Part shown: one piece after another, positions 10,135 through 18,948 of the stretch
Numbering within the stretch: the first letter of the stretch is position 1
Layout of the letters: the number at the start of each line of letters is the position of its first letter
DNA from: Planctomycetaceae bacterium
Lineage (GTDB): Bacteria > Planctomycetota > Planctomycetia > Pirellulales > Pirellulaceae
Assembly: GCA_005798335.1 (NCBI GenBank)
Contig: SYJV01000208.1
Location: 1-64,000 of the forward strand
Direction: 5' to 3'
DNA length: 64,000 nucleotides
Notes under the pieces: generated by a model
What the model was told of the DNA's origin: nothing
Databases searched by the model: none
Seen by the model: the letters and a program-made list of their open reading frames with translations, nothing else
Program-made: the position numbers and the translations under genes

Positions 10135-10710
10135 GCAAATGTTTCCTGCTGCGCGTCAACATACGTCGCGAATCATCTGCGAGGCATTAAATGGGGATGA
10201 GTAATTATTGCGTCGACCGCAACTTTTCGACAGATCGCTACCCTATAATCAACGATCGTTTTGCCGCTTTGCTAAAGCAGTGTCGCATTATTTCACGGAT
10301 TTCGATATAGACGCTGACGAGTTTAAACTGGCCTGCGGTTCCTCTAGCTCAATTCGTCGTGACTCACCATTAAGCCAAAGTGACTTCGAATCCATCGCTG
10401 AAATAGAGCTTCTTGATCATCTGCCGTCACAGTAGGTACTATCGTTTCTAATTCAATCACAAATTTGAGCCATCTAGCGAAGTAGGTCGTATCCAAGTGT
10501 TTGGCAGCTTTTCCGTAACACGGCACTCCAGAAAACCACCCACATCGTTCTTGGAAACTCCCAACTCCCGCGTTACACTAGGGTTTCCGCAAACCTGCTC
10601 TCCGAGAATGTCCGATACCAGGGTCAGATAGGTGAGCTTTAGTTTTTTGCCGAAGAAGCACTGAAAAGTTAACGCCGAACGACGAGAGTTCGACGCCATC
10701 GGAGAACATC

Positions 10711-11253
10711 ATGATGCGTTTGATGTCTTTGTGTTTGCTTACGGTTGCCGCATTCTCGTTAACGTCGCCGACATTGGGTGCCGAGCCAAATTCGTTGGTG
10801 GAGCAACTCAAGTTTCTTGAACCAATGGTTGGCAAGACTTATCGCGGTGAATTTGCCGGTTCGACGCCCGAAAAGCCGATCGTGGATATTTCACGTTGGG
10901 AGCGGGCCATCAATGGCCAGGCGGTCCGGATTCTGCACTCAATCAATAATGGTGAGTATGGAGGCGAGACCATCATGATGTGGGATGCCGAACGCAAGAA
11001 AATTGCTTACTGGTATTTTACCACAGCCGGATTTCACACCGAAGGAACCATGGAAGTCGAAGGCTCGCGATGGACGAGTACGGAAAAAGTGACTGGAAGC
11101 AAGAATGGAATCACCGAAGTCAGGGCGACTTCCGAAGTCTCTGGTGATGGCAAACTGGTCGTGCGTTCCCAGTATTTGCAGAAAGACACATGGATAAAGG
11201 GGCACGAAGTTACTTACTCGTTGTCGCCTGATTCCAAGGTGGTTTTCAAATAG
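10711..11253 (+). CDS. Secreted hypothetical protein (DUF1579-like fold possible)
   Basis: 180 aa; signal peptide MMRLMSLCLLTVAAFSLTSPTLGA, then a beta-rich domain. Confidence 0.65.
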   Translation: MMRLMSLCLLTVAAFSLTSPTLGAEPNSLVEQLKFLEPMVGKTYRGEFAGSTPEKPIVDISRWERAINGQAVRILHSINNGEYGGETIMMWDAERKKIAYWYFTTAGFHTEGTMEVEGSRWTSTEKVTGSKNGITEVRATSEVSGDGKLVVRSQYLQKDTWIKGHEVTYSLSPDSKVVFK

Positions 11254-11332
11254 ATCTTCTTTCCCGGCCAGCGCAAGACAGCGCCCATATCACGATTTTG
11301 GGCGCCAAACCTGGGACTTGCATTAATCCCCT

Positions 11333-12103
11333 CTATGATCTTACGTCCAGCTGGCACTCCGGTGAGGGCGTGGAGATCCAAGGGCGAATGATGGTTTCCA
11401 GTCGGTCCACGACTTGTTCGAGAGTCATTCCGTCAGTAACAACTTCTACCGCGTCGGCTGCTTTACGCAGTCCACCGAATTCGCGTCGTGCATCATCGCG
11501 ATCGCGCTGATTTTGTTGATCCAGGATACCGGGATAGTCCGCTTCAATACCTTGGGCGGACAATTCCTGTACACGTCGTCTGGCACGTTCTTCGCTGGAA
11601 GCGGTGAGGAATATTTTGCAACGGGCGTCGGGGAAAACTTCGGTTCCTTGGTCGCGTCCTTCAGTTACAACGTGCCGATCCTGTGCCCAAGAACGTTGCC
11701 ACTGACTGAGTTGCCGACGAACTTGCATATTGTCGGCAATCGGTCCGATCTGCGATGACACGCTGGGGGTACGAATAGCCAGCGAAACGTCCTCGCCGTT
11801 AAGCCACACATTTCTCCCTTCCAACTGGATATCCAATTGGCGTACAAGTTCCGCAACCGAGCTCTGGTCGGTCAATTCCACTCCGGCCCGCAATGCAGCT
11901 AGAGTCGCGCAGCGGTACATGGCTCCAGTGTCCAAGAAATCAAACTGCAAACGGTCCGCTATCATTCGCGCCGCTGTACTTTTGCCCGCCCCAGCCGGAC
12001 CGTCGATTGCCACAACCAATTGTTCCACAAGCCACAACCATACCTGTACGTAGATAAGTCGCGACAAACTCCAATTTAGGAATTTTTCACGACAGGTTCC
12101 CAA
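11333..12103 (-). CDS. cmk: Cytidylate kinase (start codon likely further downstream than the ORF start)
   Basis: VVAIDGPAGAGKSTAARMIADRLQFDFLDTGAMYRCATLAALRAG and VVTEGRDQGTEVFPDARCKIFLTASSEERARRR are CMP-kinase signatures. Confidence 0.95.
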   Translation of the reverse strand: MGTCREKFLNWSLSRLIYVQVWLWLVEQLVVAIDGPAGAGKSTAARMIADRLQFDFLDTGAMYRCATLAALRAGVELTDQSSVAELVRQLDIQLEGRNVWLNGEDVSLAIRTPSVSSQIGPIADNMQVRRQLSQWQRSWAQDRHVVTEGRDQGTEVFPDARCKIFLTASSEERARRRVQELSAQGIEADYPGILDQQNQRDRDDARREFGGLRKAADAVEVVTDGMTLEQVVDRLETIIRPWISTPSPECQLDVRS

Positions 12104-12384
12104 CTCTTTGTCATGCCTTAGTTAGTGTAGCTGCCATTGACATTACACGACAGGCTGGCGTGCACGTCTGCTCGGCGACATGGCCCAGTGTATTCTCGAC
12201 AACACTTCGATGGGCGGTGAACGATTGTAGGGATTATGCCGCGAGGTCAACCGGGAAATAAGTAAGGTTTGGCGTAACATGCATTACGTTTTCAATAAAT
12301 CCACTTACTACTTCTCTCGCATGCCCGATCCTTGACCTAGATTTTCAGTGCGTAAATAAAGCCTCAATCTACCGGATACCTAAC

Positions 12385-12900
12385 ATGGCGCGAGCAAAAA
12401 ACAAGCGTCGCAAGAGTCTAGTCCACAAGGCCATTCAATTTGCATTGGTTCGGCGCTTGCTGTTGCAGTGGATTTGTTTTGCTTGGACTATGTGCTTGGC
12501 TTCCATGGCCGTACAGTTCTTTATCAATCCAGTTGGCGCGCAGGTCAATCTAGACGTACTTTGGGGCACCTTTGTCACCAACTGCTTGGTCTCAAGTTGT
12601 TTGTTGCCTCTGTTTATCTACGACTCCGTAAAATACAGTCATCGCTTTGTGGGCCCAATTTTGCGTTTGCATACGCAGATGAGACAGGTGGGCGTGGTAC
12701 CTGTGAAACCGATTTGCCTGCGGTCGGACGATTTTTGGCAAGAAGTCGCGACCGAATTCAATTCCATGCTCCATCGCATTGAGAGCAGGTTGGATGGGGC
12801 GGATACCAGCCGTGCACCTGCAGAAGAAGTCGAGTTACCGGCCCTATGCGCCGACGACACTCATTGCGCCGAACCGGAACTCGCCACCAGCTCAAGGTAA
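12385..12900 (+). CDS. Membrane protein, HAMP-like, upstream of Tad-like genes
   Basis: 171 aa; two hydrophobic helices followed by YSHRFVGPILRLHTQM, resembling a HAMP N-terminal segment. Confidence 0.6.
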   Translation: MARAKNKRRKSLVHKAIQFALVRRLLLQWICFAWTMCLASMAVQFFINPVGAQVNLDVLWGTFVTNCLVSSCLLPLFIYDSVKYSHRFVGPILRLHTQMRQVGVVPVKPICLRSDDFWQEVATEFNSMLHRIESRLDGADTSRAPAEEVELPALCADDTHCAEPELATSSR

Positions 12901-12907
12901 TCACCAC

Positions 12908-13321
12908 ATGAAATTCCACAAGAATCGCACCAGACATAATCGCCGCGCAGTCGCAGCGGTCGAGTTAGCTGTAACAATCCCGATCCTAACGATGATCACA
13001 CTGGGAACCATCGAAGCATCCGGCATGATCTTTCTGCAACAAAGCATCGAGATCGCAGCACACGAAGGCGCTCGAGTTGCCCTCGTACCATCGACTAGGG
13101 CAACCAACGCAATCGCCGCAAGCAATGAAGTTCTCAGCAGCCGTAATATCGATGGTACGACTGTGACGGTGACTCCCAGCGACTTTGAGAACCGGCCCTA
13201 CGGCACGTTTATCAAGGTAACGGTGACTGCTTCCTGCGATGCAAACGCAAAATTCTCACCTTGGTTCTACCAGGGCAAGACGCTCGTCGCGGAAGTAGAA
13301 ATGATGAAGGAAACAGACTAA
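12908..13321 (+). CDS. TadE-like pseudopilin
   Basis: Start at 12908: MKFHKNRTRHNRRAVAAVELAVTIPILTMITLGTIEASGMIFLQQSIEIAAHEGARVAL, a TadE-like hydrophobic N-terminus after basic residues. Confidence 0.85.
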   Translation: MKFHKNRTRHNRRAVAAVELAVTIPILTMITLGTIEASGMIFLQQSIEIAAHEGARVALVPSTRATNAIAASNEVLSSRNIDGTTVTVTPSDFENRPYGTFIKVTVTASCDANAKFSPWFYQGKTLVAEVEMMKETD

Positions 13322-13375
13322 GCCGCTGCTAGTCAGTTCGAACGAAAGCTGATTCACCAACTCCCATCGCCAAAT

Positions 13376-14506
13376 ATGAAATTATCGATGAACGAAAATC
13401 GACTCGCGAAACATCGAACCGGGGCCATCGTCGTGTTGGTCGCTTTGCTGCTACCGATGACGATTATTCTTGCAGGGTTCGCCATCAATCTGGCATACAT
13501 GGAGCTGAATCGTACTGAGTTGTATATTGCAACTGATGCGGCAGCGCGAGCATCCGGACGAGAATTCGCGCTGACGGGTGATGCTGTATCCGCGAAAAAT
13601 AAAGCTCGCGATGCGGCGGGACGCAATAAAGTTGCCGGTAACGCTCTCCAGCTTGCAGACTCCGATATCATTTTCGGTGAATCGATTCGCGCTTCCATAG
13701 CAGATAAGTACAACTTTAATGCCGCAGGTGCCAATCCCAATGCAGTGAAGATCCTGGGACGCCGCGATAATGGTTCACTCAATGGCCCAATCGGCCTACT
13801 GATGCCAAACATCTTTTCGATCAATAGCTTTCAAGCAGTTCAAGAAGCTCGATCAACTTTGGTCGAAGTGGATATTGCGCTGGTAATCGATCGATCGGGA
13901 TCGATGGCCTACAGCGCATCGGAGCCCGCCGTGTATCCGCCCATTCCAAGTTCCGCACCCGCTGGTTGGCAGTTTGGTCAACCCGTACCTCCCAACAGCC
14001 GTTGGCTGGACGCAGTTGCTGCGACCGACAGTTTCTTGGGCGAACTGGCACAGTCACCAGCCACTGAACTAGTGGCACTATGTACCTACAACCAAACCAG
14101 TACTACAGATCGGACTCTGTCGTATGACTATCCCGCGGTATTGTCTGCCACGACACCTTATTCGCTCAGTTTTCAATCGGGTCACACCAACATTGCAGCC
14201 GGCATCAACGCAGGAGTTACAGCACTTTCCTCAGGTCTTTCTCGGCCTTGGGCAATCAAGGCCATCGTCCTGTTAACCGACGGAATTCAAACAGCGCCAG
14301 GAGATCCAGCAAGCGCGGCTGAAGCTGCTGTGGCACAAGGGATCATGATCTTTACCGTAACATTTGCTGCCGAAGCAGATCAATCCACCATGCAGCAAGT
14401 TGCCGAAATTGGCATGGGCAGACACTTTCATGCTACCAGCAGTACAGACCTGACGCTGGTTTTCTCCAACATTGCCAAATCGCTGCCGACACTGCTGACC
14501 AAATAA
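13376..14506 (+). CDS. TadG-like protein with von Willebrand factor A domain
   Basis: 376 aa; N-terminal RTGAIVVLVALLLPMTIILAGFAINLAYMELNRTELYIATDAAARASGRE; VWA MIDAS VIDRSGSMAYS and VLLTDGIQTAPGD. Confidence 0.88.
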   Translation: MKLSMNENRLAKHRTGAIVVLVALLLPMTIILAGFAINLAYMELNRTELYIATDAAARASGREFALTGDAVSAKNKARDAAGRNKVAGNALQLADSDIIFGESIRASIADKYNFNAAGANPNAVKILGRRDNGSLNGPIGLLMPNIFSINSFQAVQEARSTLVEVDIALVIDRSGSMAYSASEPAVYPPIPSSAPAGWQFGQPVPPNSRWLDAVAATDSFLGELAQSPATELVALCTYNQTSTTDRTLSYDYPAVLSATTPYSLSFQSGHTNIAAGINAGVTALSSGLSRPWAIKAIVLLTDGIQTAPGDPASAAEAAVAQGIMIFTVTFAAEADQSTMQQVAEIGMGRHFHATSSTDLTLVFSNIAKSLPTLLTK

Positions 14507-14568
14507 ATCGCGGCCACCGCCAGAGCTCTGTGTTCCACGACTAGCAACATGAAATCGAGGTTCGTAAC

Positions 14569-15285
14569 TTGAAACTGTACAAGCCAAAAACTCCGTCGCA
14601 CGCGTCTGCCAATGGTAGACTGCAGCACCGCGGCGCTACGACAGTCGAATTCGCTCTTGTGTTACCGATTCTATTGCTAATGGTTATTGCAGGAATCGAG
14701 CTGACGCGTCTGTCACTGTTAAATCATTTGACCGATACCGCGGCATACGAAGCGGCGCGACGGGTGATTGTTCCCGGAGCTACCAGCGCCGAAGCACAAG
14801 CCCGCGCCAATGAAGTCCTATCGATCATAGGAGTTCAGAATGCAGTCGTCACGGTCAATCCTTCTGTAATCGGTGAGGCTACCTCTCGCGTTGCCGTAAC
14901 GGTTGAAGTGCCGGCAGATTCGAATCAGTGGATCTTTCCCAGGTTTTCAGCAGGAGCAGTAACGCGTTCCCAAGTCGCAATGCTCACCGAACGGGCACCA
15001 ATATTCCAAATCAACAGCGTCCCAGCTCCTCCAGCTCCTCCTACACCACCCTACGAACCGCCTCCTTATGATCCGCCTCCTTATGATCCGCCTCCTTATG
15101 ATCCGCCTCCTTACGAACCACCTCCTTACGAACCGCCTCCTTACGAACCGCCTCCCTACGAACCACCACCTTCTGAACCACCACCTTCTGAACCACCACC
15201 CTACGAACCGCCTCCCTACGAGCCACCACCTTCTGAACCGCCTCCCTACGAACCACCACCGCCAGCACCGTCGGTTGGACTGTAG
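14569..15285 (+). CDS. TadE-like protein with proline-rich repetitive C-terminus
   Basis: 238 aa; HRGATTVEFALVLPILLLMVIAGIELTRLSLLNHLTDTAAYEAARR, then (PPYEP/PPYDP/PPSEP)n tail. Confidence 0.85.
   Translation: MKLYKPKTPSHASANGRLQHRGATTVEFALVLPILLLMVIAGIELTRLSLLNHLTDTAAYEAARRVIVPGATSAEAQARANEVLSIIGVQNAVVTVNPSVIGEATSRVAVTVEVPADSNQWIFPRFSAGAVTRSQVAMLTERAPIFQINSVPAPPAPPTPPYEPPPYDPPPYDPPPYDPPPYEPPPYEPPPYEPPPYEPPPSEPPPSEPPPYEPPPYEPPPSEPPPYEPPPPAPSVGL
15046..15255. repeat. 14 tandem 15-bp units (ccNccttaYgaNccN) in frame within the TadE-like gene
   Basis: Read directly: 14 consecutive 15-mers encoding PPYEP/PPYDP/PPSEP; three consecutive units (15061-15105) are identical. Confidence 0.95.
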
Positions 15286-15323
15286 CTGGTCAAGGGAATC
15301 GGTGGAAGCAAGTTGGCTGTAGC

Positions 15324-17360
15324 CTACTTGGCTTTTCCGACGACAATATCACGCGTTACTCGCTGGACGCTTGACTGGCGCTGAGCGAGTTCGCGGATTT
15401 GCTGCAAAATTTCCTCCGCTTCGGCCTGGCCGATCGGATCATTAGGATCTTTCAGCAATTCGGATAAGGTGTTCGTACGCTTATTCACACGGACTTGAAG
15501 GGTACGTATCAGCCTCAGTTCGGCAAGTTTGTCCACCAACGGTTGTTCACCCGGAGGCGCTTGAGGCTGTTGAGGTGGCTGCTGCTCGTTTTGCTGCTGT
15601 CTTTCCTTTTGATCTTTCTGCACCTGAGCCAATGCAGCGACCATTTCTTCCAGCGCGCTGACAATTTCTTGCTCGATGGCAATCGTCATCTTGCCAACAT
15701 CCGCTTTGCTCAATCGATCGACGACCATCTGGACATCGTCGAGCACCTGCGTAATCGCTTCGGGAAAGGCGACACTGGAACCTTCCTCGCGCAACAGCAA
15801 TTGAGCTCGCTCACCCTCGGCCAGAATCTTGCGTTCGTCCAAAGACAAGTTACTTGCACGAATTTCCACCTGGCGATCGGCCTTGGCACCAGCAATTTCG
15901 TGGAGGCGCTTGGTTTCGTCCAGAACTTTCGACTGCATCTCCAACATGCGGCGCAAGCGCGTATCCAAAGCAGTTAGCGAGCGCTCAATTTCCTCTTCTC
16001 GCATTTGTCGCAGTATCTCTTCCAGTTCTTCGATCGCAGCTCGCAATTGCTCCTCTGCCTCCAACTGTTTTTCAACCGCCTCCTTGCGCTTTGCGTCTTC
16101 TAACTGACGCTGTGCTTCCTTCATTTTCTGCTGAGCCGATTGGAGTCGCTGTTTGGCGCGCTGTTGAGGATCGCGAGGTTCGGGTTCTTGAGGCGACGAG
16201 TCCTTTGGCTCGCCCGGAGAAGATGGCGATGGTTCAGCTTCCGATGGATTCGGTTGACCGGGATTGCTCGGGGATTGCTGCGACTTTGGTTGGTTAGGCT
16301 GTGGCTGTGCAGAGCCGTTGGGCTGGCTATTTGGATCGGTTTTTTCGTCAGCCGGTTGGGACTGGTTGTCGTTGGGCTTGCTATCTGAGGGTTTGTCTTT
16401 CGCATCGTTATCCTCATCGCCACGATTTTTCTCCTTAGGCGAACTCTCTTCTTTTCCTTTTCCTTTGGCATTGGCTTTGCCTTTGCCGTTCAATTCTTGA
16501 GCGTCTTGATCGGCGGACTTTTGTTCTGGTGGCGTTGCTTCGGTTCCTTTTTCTTTTGAACTGCCGTCTGGCGATTGAGCTTTGCTGTCGGCAGCGGGTT
16601 TGGAACTATCCTGCGGTTCGAGCTTGTCCGATTGCGGCAGCGTACTTTTTTCTTGTTGATTCGGATCGGTCGACTCGGGCGAATCTTGCGCGGAGTCTGG
16701 GCGCGGCGGTTGGCTGTCCTTCGCTTCGATACCCTTCATTCCTTCAGCAATTTCGTTGGCTTTGTCAGCCAGTTTGCCTTGATCCTTGGAAGCTTGCCGT
16801 GCATCTTGACCACCTTCAGTGCGCCCACGCTGCGATATTTGCAGCCGCAACAACCGATCTGTTTCCTCAATCCATCTCTTCACTTCTTCCTTTTGTTCGC
16901 GAATACGATCGTGCCGATTTTCGCTTTGCAGTAATTCCAACAATCGTTTCAAATTGTCCCGACTACTCTTCTGATCATCGATCGCTTGGCTAAATTGCTT
17001 CTGTTGCAAACTCTTCGCCGCACGAGCTAACAATTCGCTCAATTGAGATTGTTTGCCAAGTTGCGCGGCTTGCTGCAGAATTGCGGCGCGAGTCGGATTG
17101 CTCGCGGATTCGAGTTCAGCCGATTTGATCAACAACGACTCAAGTTTCTTGAACCGCTCAGCGACCTGAGCCTGTTCAAGAGCTAGCGGATTCTCGGAGA
17201 GTTTTGGCTCAGCACTTGGCGGCGTGCCAGAATTCGCGGGTTGAATTTGCAAGTTGCCGTCGGCAGGCTGCGCGATCGCTAGCTCGCAGGTCAGAGCGAC
17301 CAAACACACTATGAAAAAGAACTTTCGCAAATCACCACCTGCGTTTTTATTTAGACACAT
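15324..17360 (-). CDS. Secreted coiled-coil / low-complexity charged protein
   Basis: 678 aa; signal-like FFFIVCLVALTCELAIAQ, central Gln/Pro/Ser/Lys/Asp-rich low-complexity region, helical C-terminal half. Confidence 0.75.
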   Translation of the reverse strand: MCLNKNAGGDLRKFFFIVCLVALTCELAIAQPADGNLQIQPANSGTPPSAEPKLSENPLALEQAQVAERFKKLESLLIKSAELESASNPTRAAILQQAAQLGKQSQLSELLARAAKSLQQKQFSQAIDDQKSSRDNLKRLLELLQSENRHDRIREQKEEVKRWIEETDRLLRLQISQRGRTEGGQDARQASKDQGKLADKANEIAEGMKGIEAKDSQPPRPDSAQDSPESTDPNQQEKSTLPQSDKLEPQDSSKPAADSKAQSPDGSSKEKGTEATPPEQKSADQDAQELNGKGKANAKGKGKEESSPKEKNRGDEDNDAKDKPSDSKPNDNQSQPADEKTDPNSQPNGSAQPQPNQPKSQQSPSNPGQPNPSEAEPSPSSPGEPKDSSPQEPEPRDPQQRAKQRLQSAQQKMKEAQRQLEDAKRKEAVEKQLEAEEQLRAAIEELEEILRQMREEEIERSLTALDTRLRRMLEMQSKVLDETKRLHEIAGAKADRQVEIRASNLSLDERKILAEGERAQLLLREEGSSVAFPEAITQVLDDVQMVVDRLSKADVGKMTIAIEQEIVSALEEMVAALAQVQKDQKERQQQNEQQPPQQPQAPPGEQPLVDKLAELRLIRTLQVRVNKRTNTLSELLKDPNDPIGQAEAEEILQQIRELAQRQSSVQRVTRDIVVGKAK

Positions 17361-17761
17361 AAATCGTTCCTTCTTCCTCAGTGCCAGATAGGGTCGGCAG
17401 CCGGTCGCCAGCGATACAAATCAAATGCCCAGCTAGCGTCCCGCTAGACCATTTCAAAAGTCTAGAATAGCCCGAAACTGGTCATGACGATAGAACACTC
17501 GGCCTGAAAGGCCAGCCACAAACCAGCCCAGCGCAGAGCGCCGCCCCGGGGAGCGCGGTCGGAATCACTAAACGCTCTGAAAGGCAAAACAGAAAGCAGA
17601 AATGGAAATTCGACATCGTTTGTTCGGCCCCTTCAGTTCCTTCAGGCACGCCTTCGATGGTTGATGTCGGTCGGGCAGAACGCTTATGACGCTGAAATTT
17701 ACGGATAATTGCGTTAAGATAGAACACCATTATCGCACTATCTACAACAGGTGAACTTAGA

Positions 17762-18931
17762 ATGCACGATCGACCACTACGTCGCGAAATCTTGGCATCG
17801 GCTCTTTCGGTGCCCTTTGCCGGTTTGGCAATATCACAGGGCAACGCTGCCTCGAATTGCAAAATTCTGGATGTACGAATTATTAGCTGGAAACCACCGC
17901 TGTATCACGGCTGGCCAACTCTAGCTCGAAGAAAGGACGGTGAACTATTGCTGGCATTCTCGGGCGGTCGAGAACGACATGTTTGCCCATTTGGCCGAGT
18001 TGAGTTGATGCGATCCAAGGACAATGGCCTCTCTTGGGGCTGGCCGCAAGTAATCAATGATGGTCCCATCGACGACCGCGATGCGGGAGTAGTGGAAACC
18101 AGCAAGGGTTCCATCTTGGTGACTACTTTTACGTCGCTAGCTTACGAGCCGGTATTAGCGCGAGCAGAATCCGCCAAGCCGGATGAAGCGGGTGCATTCA
18201 AAGAACCGGGGCTGATCAACGAATGGAAAGCCGTTCATCATCGGCTGTCGGCTGACCAGCGCCAGCACGAATTGGGCTGCTATATGCTCCGTTCAACCGA
18301 TGGAGGTGTGACATGGTCATCGCGCTATCGAGTTCCGCTGAACAGTCCGCATGGGCCGATATCCTTGCGCGACGGGCGCGTGCTGTATGCCGGCAAGGCA
18401 CTGTGGGGCAACGAACGTGTGGGCGTATGCCACTCGCAAGACGATGGTGTCACCTGGGAATGGCTGGCCACGATTCAACCCAGGCCAGGCGACGACCCAA
18501 AGGAATATCACGAACTACATGCGGTCGAAGCCAACGACGGTAGCATTATTTGTCATATTCGCAACCATAATTCCCCCAACGAACGCGAGACATTGCAAAC
18601 TGAATCGCGAGATGGCGGCAAGACTTGGTCTACTCCACATACGATCGGCGTGTGGGGATTGCCGTCGCATCTGTTGAGGATGAAAGACGGCCGCTTGCTA
18701 ATGTCCTACGGATATCGACGCAAGCCATTTGGCGTTCAGGCGCGGATTAGCTCCAATAATGGTCAATCTTGGTCCGATCCGATGGTGCTGTCCCAAGATG
18801 GAATCGGCAGCGACTTGGGATATCCATCGACCGTCGAGTGCGATGATGGCACTCTAGTTACAGCATGGTACGAGGTAATCGCCGGTTCGCCGCTGGCCCA
18901 ACTGCGTCAAGCTCGTTGGCACATTTCTTAA
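17762..18931 (+). CDS. Sialidase / BNR-repeat exo-glycosidase-like protein, possible Tat signal
   Basis: 389 aa; N-terminal RREILASALSVPFAGLAIS; Asp-box-like STDGGVTWSS, SQDDGVTWEW, SRDGGKTWST, SSNNGQSWSD. Confidence 0.88.
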   Translation: MHDRPLRREILASALSVPFAGLAISQGNAASNCKILDVRIISWKPPLYHGWPTLARRKDGELLLAFSGGRERHVCPFGRVELMRSKDNGLSWGWPQVINDGPIDDRDAGVVETSKGSILVTTFTSLAYEPVLARAESAKPDEAGAFKEPGLINEWKAVHHRLSADQRQHELGCYMLRSTDGGVTWSSRYRVPLNSPHGPISLRDGRVLYAGKALWGNERVGVCHSQDDGVTWEWLATIQPRPGDDPKEYHELHAVEANDGSIICHIRNHNSPNERETLQTESRDGGKTWSTPHTIGVWGLPSHLLRMKDGRLLMSYGYRRKPFGVQARISSNNGQSWSDPMVLSQDGIGSDLGYPSTVECDDGTLVTAWYEVIAGSPLAQLRQARWHIS

Positions 18932-18948
18932 GTTGGGAGCGTAAGCGC

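Noticed and set aside
15041-15268. 75-aa minus-strand ORF and 84-aa plus-strand alternative-frame ORF over the Pro-rich tail
   Set aside because: Alternative readings of the 15-bp tandem repeat; the TadE-like frame explains the region.
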